10,335 bases of DNA from Gonium pectorale (taxonomy: Eukaryota; Chlorophyta; Chlorophyceae; Chlamydomonadales; Volvocaceae): positions 20,259-30,593 of the forward strand of contig LSYV01000270.1 of the NCBI GenBank assembly GCA_001584585.1, given 5' to 3'. The position numbers and the translations under genes are program-made. The notes under the pieces are model-generated. The model was not told the origin of the DNA and made no database searches. It worked only from the letters and a program-made list of their open reading frames with translations. Shown here piece after piece: positions 1 to 8,007 of this stretch (position 1 is its first letter; the number at the start of each line of letters is the position of its first letter).

Positions 1-60
1 GGCAGGGCGGTTACTATGAAATGGGGGATGGGCCAGGAAGTGATCGAGTGGCCGTTGGGG
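1..60 (+). repeat. Direct repeat, copy 1
   Basis: The first 59 bases recur at 336-394 with four mismatches by eye (positions 9, 20, 39 and 40 of the unit). The shared core includes TTACTATGA, ATGGGGGATGGGCCAGGA and TGATCGAGTGGCCGTTGGG. The window opens inside or at the edge of this unit, so its true left end is unknown. The intervening 276 bases (60-335) are not obviously repeated after the second copy, so this is a spaced direct pair rather than a proven tandem array. Small open frames run through it but none looks like a gene. Confidence 0.8.
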
Positions 61-335
61 ACGGACATCGCGAGATGGCGTGGGTTTCGCCCCAGCCCTT
101 CGCCCCGCCTGGACAAGCATTCACACAACGCGCGCCGTTCTGACCTGCCCCGCCTGTGCCATGCCTCTCGCATTAGCCATCCCCCTCAGCGTGCCGCCTG
201 AGACTCTGCGGGAGGATAAGGCCGGGAATGGGGCGAGGCTGGAAATGGAGACTGTGTCGCCTAGCCCCGGCAATGAAGGACTGAGGAAAAGCGGTTGTGG
301 AAAGATGGTCTAGGAGAAAAGGGGACGTGCCGAGC

Positions 336-395
336 GGCAGGGCAGTTACTATGACATGGGGGATGGGCCAGGATCTGATCGAGTGGCCGTTGGGC
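336..395 (+). repeat. Direct repeat, copy 2
   Basis: Second copy of the unit at 1-60, in the same orientation, 335 bases downstream and about 93% identical over 59 bases. It ends just before the outer end of the inverted repeat at 414-710. Both may belong to one larger repeat family. Confidence 0.8.
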
Positions 396-413
396 AGGAA
401 AGAGAGGCGCACG

Positions 414-710
414 GCTGAGGGTGAGCGTGCCAGCCGACGTAAATGTGCAGTGCAAGATCACGTGATCTGGCAAGGATACTCGCCGCCCCGCCCACCCTTT
501 CGCCTCCTCTCCTTCACCAGCCAAAGCGCCGCAGCTGGCCTGCAGGCTCGGCAGCCCCTCAGTCGTGCCCTGCATGCCCCAGCCCGCAGCGGCGGCGCTT
601 CGGCTGGCGTTGTGCGGCAGGTGAGAGGGCGGGCGGAGCGGCGGGTATCCTTGCCAGATCACGTGATTTCACGCTGTGCAGTCGCTTCTCCTTGCACGCT
701 CACCCTCAGC
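414..710. repeat. Long imperfect inverted repeat with CACGTG palindromes
   Basis: The left arm (about 414-547) is the imperfect reverse complement of the right arm (about 575-710). The outermost 17 bases match perfectly: 414-430 reads GCTGAGGGTGAGCGTGC and 694-710 is its exact complement. Inside each arm lies a CACGTG core, at 459-464 and 660-665. The left one sits in a perfect 14-base palindrome AGATCACGTGATCT (455-468). The next inward segment, GGTATCCTTGCCAGATC on the right, is also mirrored on the left with one change. Single strands could fold into a large hairpin with a loop of about 27 bases. Inference: this may be a foldback element or an inverted duplication. Confidence 0.75.
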
Positions 711-960
711 CCCTCTCCCGCCCGCAGTGCCCGCTGCGTCCGTGGCTCCCAGCAGCCCCTCAGCCGTGTCTTGCTTGCCCCAGCCCACAGGCCAGCGGCG
801 GTGCTTCGGCTGGCGGAGTGCGGCAGGTAAGAGGGCGGGCGGGGCTGCGGGTATCCTTGCCAGATCACGTGATCTCACGCTTCGCAGTCGCTTCTCCTGG
901 CATGCTCCCACGCATTCATGCGGCCCCCTTTCCCGCCCGTGAGGTTATGGGACTGGGGTA
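551..960 (+). repeat. Two tandem ~200-base units
   Basis: Unit 1 (about 551-751) and unit 2 (about 752-960) run in the same orientation. Both begin GCAGCCCCTCAG, continue through TGCCCCAGCCC, GCTTCGGCTGGCG and GTGCGGCAGGT, and carry TATCCTTGCCAGATCACGTG followed by CAGTCGCTTCTCC. The CACGTG cores at 660 and 866 are 206 bases apart. Unit 1 is also the right arm of the inverted repeat described separately. Open frames of 130-190 codons cross the array in several frames, but they are Arg/Pro/Ala-rich and repeat with the DNA, so I do not call genes. Confidence 0.75.
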
Positions 961-1454
961 TAAACATGCGGATGGGCAAGGCGGTTGGGTTTATTGCCTG
1001 AAGCGTCATGTATAGTGTGCGCTGTGAGCCGGGTAAAGAACGCGTGTGTCACCCTGCCGTATACACCCTAACCAACCAACCGTCACTCTTGCGGTCCACT
1101 ACGTCTACCGCACTAGAATACAGTTGTCAATTTCATTGAATAGTTCTATAATTATATACAAATTACACCGTTGCTGTCAACATCTAAACACTGCTCGGCT
1201 TTCACCATGGTGCAACTTGTTGACCGGCCTCAAATTGTGGCGCCTCCACACTGCTCCCTGCAAAGAGCAAGAGTCAGTGGCGCCTGCTTGGTCGTCGCTG
1301 GCTTGCCCTCCGGTCAACGCTCTGCGCCTCTCAAGCCAGCTCTTGCTGCGACCAAATTTGGCCAAGAACATTGATAAATCAGGTAATGCGGTTATCTAGG
1401 CAAATGACTGCTGACTGCGTCTGCGTCTATAACTGAGGTTGACCGAGGCTTGAC
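961..1454. other. Gene-free stretch
   Basis: No supported gene. The stretch is locally AT-richer around 1130-1165. A 117-codon open frame (1046-1399, +) shows no recognisable motif, signal peptide or compositional bias and is treated as chance. There is no clear promoter for the broken frame that begins at 1477. Confidence 0.5.
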
Positions 1455-1476
1455 ATGAACGTTCTTCCACTTCCTC

Positions 1477-2500
1477 ATGGCTGCAGACACACTTGCTGTA
1501 ACCACTGTTATCTTTCTGGGAACGTGGGCCTGGAGCGGCGTTCTCGATGTCGGCATCTTGGGCTCGGGTTCAGGGAAACGTCGTCAAAGCCTGTGGGGAA
1601 AGCTTGGTTCCTTCATGTTCAACCGCAAGAGCCCCGCCGCCAACATCATGAGCACAGCGGCCGACTACACCTTGTGCCTGCTGTACAACCTTCGTGCTGT
1701 ACGGTCGCTTCCGGCAGCATCGACGTGTCTGGCTGACAGCCGACCCTGCTCAGTTCGTGGCCATGGCACCCGCGTCCATCTTTTGGGACAAGGACCTACT
1801 GCTGGGCGGCGACCTCCCAGTCTGTGCCTCCTCCGAGTTCATGCTGCTCACCACGGACGCGTCTACACGCTCATACCTGCACATGCTGTACTGCTGACTG
1901 CTACCCGCTCCATCCGAAGGGCAACGGCCTTATGGGCGCCTATGGGCTATCGCTGCCACGGCCTAAATGCACGGGCTGCCGCGCCACGGGACCCGCGGAG
2001 TTGGTACCCTCGAGCCCGACCACCACAGGAGCCTGATGCTCCAGTTCGCACGGAACCCCCGGGCCTTCGTCCTGGACCTCACCACCGAGGAGGAGGCGCA
2101 GGCGTGCAGCCAGCTCACCTTCAGCATCTTCATCTACAAGTCGGTCTCCGTGGGGCCACTCACACTGAAGCCTGGGGGCTGGTTCCTCTGCAAACCGGCA
2201 CCTGAAGAGCAGATTACCAGCCTGTGGTTTGGGCGCGTCCGTCGCATCCTGGAGCATGAGGGGCCCGACGAGCACAGGCGATGGATTCTGGAGGCAGACT
2301 GGTACGAGTCCAAGCGAATCGACCCATTCTATCGGATGCCGCTGCAACCCACGCCCCACGCCTGCGGGCCCATGTGGCTGCTCGAAGACGACGTCCCAGT
2401 CCGCTGTTGGGCAGCTCAGGTGCCAAACCGACAGCGAGTCCAGCTGATGGCTGCAAAATCCTGGTCCTTCTTGCAGCGGCTCTTTGGAGTATTCCGCTAG
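1477..2500 (+). pseudogene. Broken mobile-element-like protein gene
   Basis: Protein-like sequence continues across about 1 kb on the + strand but changes frame. Segment A (1477 to about 1695) begins MAADTLAVTT. Segment B (about 1694-1896) contains FVAMAPASIFWDKDLLLGG and CASSEFMLLTTDAS, then hits a stop. Segment C (about 1890-2036) contains PKCTGC. Segment D (read from 1967 to the stop at 2500) is the best preserved: VLDLTT, SVGPLTL, EEQITSLWFGRVRRILEH, then WILEADWYE and PFYRMPLQ. The 'FGRV..IL...W..EADWYE' pattern recalls the small beta-rich module (BAH-like or DUF4216-like) attached to some plant and algal DNA-transposon proteins; this is a resemblance from memory, not a search result. 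I cannot name the family. The gene is either a pseudogene with about three frame slips or a partly spliced gene (see the candidate intron at 1888-2028). Confidence 0.5.
1888..2028 (+). other. Candidate intron joining segments B and D
   Basis: Removing 1888-2028 (141 bases, starting GTACTG and ending CCACCACAG) joins the end of segment B (...YLHML) to segment D (SLMLQFARN...) in frame, skipping the stop after LHMLYC. The donor is not a strong consensus. Segment C, which would lie inside this intron, itself looks somewhat protein-like (PKCTGCRATG), so two frameshifts remain an equally good explanation. Confidence 0.25.
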
Positions 2501-3560
2501 TGACCTAATGCGATCATCACGCCGTTTAGCCGCGGTGACAGCGACGGCCTGGCGGTGGCGGCGGCACGCACGGCCCCCAACAGCCGTTGAGCGTGCGTGG
2601 CGGTGGTGGTGACGACAGCGACCGTGTGCGGCTGCGTCAGCTGCAGCGGCGGGTAGCGCGGCCCTCTTATCCCCGGAGACCGGAGACCGGCGCGTCGGCA
2701 GCTGGTGGCGGCCCTGCTCAGAAAGGTGCGCCCCGAACCACGGGCTCCCGTGGGGCGCTGCGACCGGCTTTCCCTGGTCGCCACCGCCGGAGGTCCAGGC
2801 CTTGCCTCGCCGGCCTTGACCGCGTGTGCTTCCTGGCGGCCCGGCTGCGGCGCTCGCAGTAGAAGCCCGTCGATCCCTGCGTGTTGATTCCCCTTACCCG
2901 GCTGGCCCCCGCCTCGCCCGCCTCCCCTTACCCCTCCAACACCCCGAAACTGCACCCCATCACCGCCAGGCGACTTGGGCGACCCCCTTTGCGCGGCGGC
3001 GGCGGTGGTGGCGGCGGACCGGACTTCCCCCCATTGGTCGTTGCACGAGCACACGTATGCCAGGCGGGCCAAAGGACTGTTCATACTACGAGCAACAGGG
3101 CACACCGACTGCAAAAACGGGACGGTGTCGCACGCTGACGCACTTGTACATGTTTTGAGAAGGCTGGAAGTAAGGCATGGCCCCCGTCTCAGGACAATGG
3201 ATATGAATGGTAGCGTGATCTCCAATGGACCAGCCTCGTTAGTGCTTATCTACTGTGGGAAGTTATAGTTGGCAGGAGGTTGTGATGCGGGGAGGGCGTG
3301 CGAGTTGCCGTTGCCCGCAGACATGGAGAAGATGCTCGCAAAGGCCAGACATGCAGCCCCGCTGTGCAACGCCATGGACACCAGAGCGTGTCATGTTAGT
3401 ACTGCTCTGATTCAATGGATTCGTTGCGCGGTGGCGATCTGTTGCGACGAGTAAAACGGGCTGTTAAGACATGAGTAAGCGCAGTTTGAAAGCATATTCT
3501 TGTGTATCTTTCCTGTTGCGTCACGGGAAACTTGAAACCGCCTGCCACAAGCGACTTAGG
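2501..3560. other. GC-rich stretch without a supported gene
   Basis: Bases 2501-3030 are very GC-rich, with a GGC-type microsatellite at about 2994-3018. A 242-codon open frame on the - strand (3225-2497) is Gly/Ala/Arg/Pro-rich and is best explained by base composition. On the + strand a fragment near 2705-2860 (AALLRKVRPEPRAPVGRCDR...) could be relic coding sequence, but I cannot tie it to a family. Nothing is recognisable in 3260-3560. Confidence 0.45.
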
Positions 3561-3660
3561 CACTGAGTGGGTTAGGGCAGTATCCGGACCCTTGGCCGAC
3601 CCTGATGACCAACGTATCGGCTCGACCCCTTGCCACGCCTATCCGTCAGGCTATCGAATA

Positions 3661-3782
3661 CCTAACTGGCGCTATCCCTGTCTGGCAGGAGTGGGTAACC
3701 GACACGTGGCTGTTACCTGGCCGGCTAGGGTTGGCGGCTAGGGCAGTTAGCCGGACAGCCGTGTCGGCTAACGCCAGTTAGG
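3661..3782. repeat. Large imperfect palindrome (cruciform-capable)
   Basis: Nested complementary blocks fold this stretch on itself. The outer pair CCTAACTGGCG (3661-3671) matches CGCCAGTTAGG (3772-3782) perfectly over 11 bases. An inner pair CCGACACG (3699-3706) matches CGTGTCGG (3760-3767). GGCTGT (3709-3714) pairs with ACAGCC, and CCGGCT (3721-3726) with AGCCGG (3749-3754). A small hairpin CGGCTA/TAGCCG (3735-3740 and 3748-3753) sits at the top. GGCTAGGG is also directly repeated inside. It could be the relic of a foldback or miniature inverted-repeat element; no coding role is seen. Confidence 0.6.
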
Positions 3783-4349
3783 CAGCTAGGGTCCGGTCAG
3801 GGCCCGGTTACCTTACTGGACACCTGGGGGGTTCTCGTGTAGGGCATGTCAACTCATGGACCCGGCACGGTTCCGACGGGCCTTCTCTAACGAACGTTGG
3901 TGCCACGTTTGCAGACAAACACTGGGGTTCATGACGCGTTGACACGGTTGTGGCTCTCTTTCTCGCTCCCCTACCCCGTACGGTGGGTGCGTGCGGGTGC
4001 GGGTCCTGTTAAATAAACCGGCTGCCCCTGTCCATGCATTCGCTATGGTACACATACACGCTCCAACCTTCATGACCAAATTCCCCGGTCCGGTCTCACG
4101 GGGCTCCGCCTATTTCCAAGCTTCAAGGAAGCTTTTCCCCTACTTTTCTGCTCCTGCGCTGCGCTTCGTGTGGAAACTGTCGTGTTTCCAGCATTGCGTC
4201 TTGCGCCGCTTAGCCGCGGCTCCGCTGCAGAGAAGGATCCTGCAAGCAGGACAGAGAGCCTTCTGCAGAAGATGGGGGGTGATCCACCAAACTGTATAAC
4301 ATTGCGGGTTTGAGGGTGATGTTCTGCCAGGGGTCACACATTTGTAGCA
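3783..4349. other. Gene-free stretch with two small hairpins
   Basis: No supported gene. Two perfect short hairpins lie close together: AAGCTTC/GAAGCTT (4118-4124 and 4128-4134) and TGGAAAC/GTTTCCA (4171-4177 and 4184-4190). A third, TCCTGC/GCAGGA, lies near 4237-4250. They sit just beyond the C-terminal coding end of the recombinase relic and might mark the end of that element, but nothing proves it. Confidence 0.4.
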
Positions 4350-4766
4350 CAGGGCCTTGGAAACGGCCAACTTGTTGGCCAACGGAAACTCCAGGTCCAC
4401 CAACATGGACGCAAGCGATCGCCAGCGGCCGTGCTCCTGGAACAATCGTTCTGACACACCGTCTGCAGCGAACACCGCCAGACATGGCCAGACCGAAGGC
4501 TGGGTAGCCCAAGCGCCTTCCTCCAGCATTACTCCCAATGTCTTCGCAAGGAACTTCAGGAAATAGTGATGAGCCTGGCAATACGTTATTTCCGTGCCCT
4601 TCAGAATGGCTGCCGGGTTAAGAAGGCGTGCGCTGTGCCGGTTCTGGGTCTGGTTCGGACCCTTGCGGGACTCCCGGGTTCGGGATCCTGGAGGCGTGCC
4701 CATCCGGAGAAGTTCAAAGTACACAAACCTGACCTGATAAGAAACGGTGTCTGGTGGTCCGGTCAT
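4350..4766 (-). pseudogene. Decayed tyrosine recombinase fragment
   Basis: The - strand frame starting at 4766 keeps the landmarks of the catalytic domain of a tyrosine recombinase of the type carried by mobile elements (Crypton, DIRS/Ngaro or phage-integrase-like). Residues 16-23 (YFELLRMG) resemble box I with its Arg (R21). Residues 61-85 (ITYCQAHHYFLKFLAKTLG) match the helix before box II. Residues 103-117 (GVSERLFQEHGRWRS) are the conserved segment between box II and the nucleophile. The enzyme is broken. In this frame box II is scrambled (TQPSVW, residues 88-93), but one frame over, at about 4510-4487, PSLRSG is readable, so two compensating slips flank box II and its His is now Pro. The expected nucleophile Tyr seven residues after HGRWRS is Asp (D124). 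The N-terminal DNA-binding part is not seen. Family placement is inference from motifs; decay is directly visible. Confidence 0.7.
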
Positions 4767-4918
4767 CGGGTGTCGAAGTCACAGGTGTTGCCCTGAACAC
4801 ATTGTTCAGAGTTCATCATTAACGGAGACGGAGAGGTCGTATGGCAGAGACCTACGTGACGCGTTGGGTTGGGACTGCAGGCCACACGAGCCGATTTGTA
4901 TGCGTCCCCCTGGGCGTA

Positions 4919-4966
4919 ACTTCCGTGTGAGTCCCCGTACGCCCCCCAACCACCAAACGGCCCCCT
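4919..4966 (+). repeat. Left inverted repeat
   Basis: Contains GTGAGTCCCCGTACG followed by CCCCCCAACCACCAAACGG. The reverse complement of 8241-8287 reads almost the same (GTGAGTCCCTTTACG, then CCCCCAACAACCAAACG). About 80-85% of bases match by eye, with two single-base gaps. The GTGAGTCCC end points outward. Confidence 0.7.
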
Positions 4967-5143
4967 ACGCCCAAAATAGATATGAAGTATTATTTCTGCT
5001 ATATATATGTATTGGACCGTTAGGAGGCGCTCGATCGCTCGCTCGCTCCCCCGATATTCGTTCGCGCCTAAGATACCAACGCCGAACGATGAGCAACCAA
5101 AGCCCTCGCGAGGATCAAAATGAGAAGAAGATGGTACGAGGCG

Positions 5144-5197
5144 GCTCGTTCAACGGGCCAACTGTGTTGGTACGCACATGTGGCCCGTCGAACGAGC
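5144..5197. repeat. 16-base hairpin
   Basis: GCTCGTTCAACGGGCC (5144-5159) faces GGCCCGTCGAACGAGC (5182-5197). Fifteen of sixteen positions pair and the sixteenth can form a G-U/G-T wobble. The loop is 22 bases. The surrounding GAGG and CCTC extend the stem with a bulge. No poly-T follows and no RNA family is recognised. Confidence 0.6.
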
Positions 5198-5252
5198 TGC
5201 CCTCTTTGCACAATGGGCGGGAGTCCCAAGGAGGAGGAGAAGGAGGGGTTGA

Positions 5253-5480
5253 CGAGGAGTAGGGGAGGGGGAGGCGGCGAGCAATGGGGCGTCCGTGAAG
5301 GAGGGCACGGAGGGCGAGGAAGGCATTGAGCAGGAGGGCCGGGCGGACGGGTAGGACAGGAAGCATTTCAATCGGGACTGCTTCGAGTGGTGGATGCCCG
5401 AAGTCACGGAGAGCAACGACGGTGTGGAGGGTGTTGAAGGCGATAGCAGAGATAGCAGCACCTCTGGGTTGAGCAGGTGA
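5253..5480 (+). pseudogene. Possible relic of an acidic coding sequence
   Basis: The frame 5253-5480 reads 33 Gly/Glu-rich codons (including VKEGTEGEEGIEQEG), one TAG at 5352-5354, then 41 codons including FNRDCFEWWMPEVTESNDG and an acidic Ser-rich tail to a TGA. The second half has mixed, protein-like composition and does not look like simple repeat translation. The upstream purine-rich run (5205-5365) continues Gly/Glu-rich in a neighbouring frame, as expected after a slip. No family is recognised; chance translation of a purine-rich tract is quite possible. Confidence 0.25.
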
Positions 5481-5558
5481 AACAGCGGCTTAAGTTAAAA
5501 CAGACCGTATCATAAGGGAAATACGGTTGATCCCAGCAGGAGTGCAGTCACTCATTGG

Positions 5559-5760
5559 GGATACAGGACTTTGCGGTTTCCAGGAGGCAATTGCACCGTG
5601 GCGGTCGCCTTGTGACCGTTGCGTGTGGGGCCACGGCTTTGGGCCATGGATACAATATCATGGTTTTTTGGATACAATCACGGTTTTCAGGGAAATGCGC
5701 CGCGACAGTTGCCTTGTGACCGTTGCACACCCATGCCAGCGCTATGGGGCAGGGATACAT
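5559..5760 (+). repeat. Tandem pair of a ~104-base repeat
   Basis: Two diverged units lie head to tail. Each has GGATACA, then a CGGTTT(T/C)CAGG block, then GTCGCCTTGTGACCGTTGC or GTTGCCTTGTGACCGTTGC. The perfect 15-base core CCTTGTGACCGTTGC is at 5608-5622 and 5712-5726, 104 bases apart. The tails share a GGATACA(A/T)TA(T/G)CATG-like block. A smaller duplication (GGATACAAT...GGTTTT) lies at 5647-5684. Confidence 0.65.
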
Positions 5761-5765
5761 TAGCA

Positions 5766-6300
5766 TGTAACGCACCCATGGCCGTGAGTGGGCTGTCATC
5801 GGATGGGCCAAACCCGCAAATCCGCCAAGCAGGGGGCAGGACCGCTCTAGGGGCATAGTACTCAGCAGTTTTGTCGTGCTCGTTTACGGGACAACGTGCG
5901 TTTCACGTTCATGCCCGTGACTGGGATGTGACGCGTCTCGCTCCCCTCGTCGCGTGCTACCGAGCGGCCAAGGTCTAGCCTGCAGCGCGCTGAGGAAGAG
6001 GCGAGATGAAGAAAACATGGCACACACGTGCCCCGCTTGCCGATGCTGCTTGCGCACGCTCGCTCACGCTTGCTTGCTAACGGCTGTCATCCAATACGGT
6101 ATGCGAGGTAGTGTCACGGTGCCACAAAAGGGGAATCAGCGACGTGGGCTCAAAGGATGATGGCGAGGACCTTACATGGCCTTCCGCTAGTCGGTCAGCC
6201 TAACGAAAGGGGTCTGCTAGCTGCTCATGGGCCTACTGCCCAAGAGACAGACGAGAACATACGCGACCGGTACGGCGATCAAGAACCACCAACCAGAACC
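5766..6300. other. Gene-free stretch
   Basis: No gene, repeat array or structured RNA could be supported here. Short open frames on both strands have no recognisable features. Confidence 0.45.
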
Positions 6301-6305
6301 ACAAA

Positions 6306-6386
6306 CAGATCAGACACCGATCAGACACCGATAACGATACAGATAACGATACAGATCAGACACAGATCAGACACCGATAACGATAC
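6306..6386 (+). repeat. Short compound satellite
   Basis: About 80 bases are built from two alternating units of 10-13 bases, (A)CAGATCAGACACC and GATAACGATACA, in the order A A B B A A B. Both share the GAT.A.A framework, so they probably derive from one another by slippage. Confidence 0.85.
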
Positions 6387-6500
6387 ATGCCGAAGCAACG
6401 CTCTGACGAGTACGGAAGCATGGCAACACGACGGTTAACCAAGCGAACGCATCATGTGGAGACGGGTGACGGTAAAATCAACATGTGCACCAATCTGAGC

Positions 6501-6550
6501 CGTTTTCAGGGAAGTGCACTGCAACAGTCGCCCATGTGCCCGTTGCGCGG
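6501..6550 (+). repeat. Third copy of the 5559-5760 repeat unit
   Basis: CGTTTTCAGGGAAGTGCACT, then AACAGTCGCCCATGTGCCCG and TTGCGC, matches the 5684-5726 unit in order and spacing with scattered changes. Having a separate copy 800 bases away suggests a dispersed rather than purely local repeat. Confidence 0.55.
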
Positions 6551-6831
6551 AAACCGGCGCAGCATCTCATACAGCTAACTGTTACAGTTGAACCACGTTC
6601 AACAAAAGCTAACTGTCTATGCTGTACTCTACTTGCCTGCCTGGGAGGCCGTTCCAGCCCACCAAGTGAAAAAGCAAGGTCCTTGTTTCGGCCTGGAACT
6701 CAAGCTGTAGGCTTATCAACATAGGACTATCCAACGGGCCAAAAATAACGGCCTGATTGTGACAAGTGCAAAACCGTCCTTCAGCCTGCGTGGCCTCCGA
6801 GCCTGCCTGCGAGCAGATAGGTAGGCTAGCT

Positions 6832-8007
6832 CTACCTAAAGACCGTCTGTTGCTTCCGCTTCTTGCAGGGAACAATCCTAGAATCCTCCTTCTCCTGTGG
6901 CCCTGCACGGCCTGGCTGTTGGGGCCAAGTGCGCCGCTGCCTATTTGGAAGCCCAGATGGAACCAGGCCTTCCTCATCGACTACTGGTAAATCAATCCCC
7001 TGGCGCTCAGTGGTAGAGACCCCCGTGGCAGCAGGACCACCATACCGAGTAGCGCTGTAGCGTAACTTTTTCAGGGTGGCTGACTGGAACGTTGCTTCAA
7101 CACGCAAGTCCTGCAGCAGCCCAGCGTTGAACAGCACCGGTTCGCCTCCACAGCGGCAAGGCAATGGTGACTGCTCTAGCCATGACCAGCTGATCAACTG
7201 ACTGCACATCTTCTCCTGTTGTAGCCTGCAACTTGTATGCAACGGATAAGGAATGCATGCAGACCTTATTGCTTCGAAAAGCTGGACAGCTGCACTGGGC
7301 CTACAACGCCAGACCTTCGCCAACTTCTCCAGATTCTCCTTGGTGACAAGTGTACGACAGCGGTATGCCGTGATGTTCGACTGACCTGCTGTTGGCTGGG
7401 CTATACCAGCTGCTGCTACCACAGCTGAAACAGAAAGAACAGAAGTGATTGCAGCGTCTGCGGTACCGTTGATGCCCACCACGGCCGCCAGTGAAGGACG
7501 TTGATCCGTGTCCGTGGCGACTGCGGCGCCATGAAGGTGCACCCCTGCCGCCGAATGAGGACCCTGAGTTGTGGCATCCGCCAACGATGTACCCATAATC
7601 CGCGGTACCTTGGCCAGGTTACCGTTGTCGATAAGCTCCATTATGTTGACCTCCTCAACCTCCTGCGAATCTTTGTACAGCAGTGTTACCTGGCCAGACG
7701 TCGGGCCGTGCGCCATTACCTGGGCCTGCCACCAGTCACACGGCAGACATACATACGGCGTCTACTCCGTCGGTATCTTCTAAAAGGCTGTAGTTGGAGT
7801 CACGGTAGTCTGCAACGTCGCCATAACCCGCCTCGGCCACGGCTGTCCGGTCACGTCAGCCTCCTCACTGCCGCTTGTATCGACGATGCCGCTGGAACTG
7901 TAAGACAAATAGGATGATGTCGAATGGAAAACACAGCTGCTGTTGTCTTCATCGGGTGACCGGGCAAACAATACGGGCCGATTGACATCTTCAACATCCA
8001 TATCCAT
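6832..8007 (-). CDS. Candidate two-exon gene, Tudor-like patch
   Basis: Model: exon 1 8007-7804 (68 codons from an ATG), a 78-base intron, and exon 2 7725-6832 (297 codons plus stop), giving about 365 residues. Exon 1 is acidic and Ser-rich (MDMDVEDVNRP..., SSYLSYSSSG, SGSEEADV). Exon 2 opens with GQVTLLYKDSQEVEEVNI, which looks like the strands of a Tudor-like chromatin-reader fold. If exon 2 really starts earlier, the CDWWQAQV just upstream would supply the aromatic residues such domains usually have. Next comes an Ala/Val/Thr-rich low-complexity stretch (about 70 residues), a helical-looking segment (LVTKENLEKLAKVWR) and a basic tail (KKRKQQ) that could be a nuclear signal. No catalytic domain is seen. 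The function is unknown; a nuclear DNA- or chromatin-associated role is inference. It reads inward from the right inverted repeat of the candidate element. The low-complexity part also allows that this is not a gene at all. Confidence 0.4.
7726..7803 (-). other. Candidate 78-base intron
   Basis: On the - strand the donor GTGACT (7803-7798) and acceptor GGTGGCAG (ending 7726) join exon 1 (...ATLQTT) to exon 2 (AQVMAHG...) with the codon phase kept (phase 0). A second acceptor six bases on (ending 7720) would also keep frame. A third possibility, ending at the TAG upstream of CDWWQAQV, would retain that segment with a different donor such as GTTATG. Confidence 0.3.

Noticed and set aside
297..1015. 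Overlapping open frames of 177 and 190 codons
   Set aside because: They follow the DNA repeat units and are equally open in more than one frame, so composition and duplication explain them.
2497..3225. 242-codon open frame on the - strand
   Set aside because: Gly/Ala/Arg/Pro-rich translation of GC-rich DNA including a GGC microsatellite; open frames occur in several phases and no domain is seen.
6306..6386. Possible CRISPR array
   Set aside because: The units are contiguous with no unique spacers; it is a short satellite.
6998..7020. GGCGCTCAGTGGTAGAGAC resembles a tRNA D-arm / A-box
   Set aside because: No T-arm GGTTCGA-type block follows at tRNA distance and no acceptor stem forms.
7501..7917. 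138-codon open frame on the + strand
   Set aside because: It runs antisense to the candidate gene at 6832-8007 and shows no features of its own.
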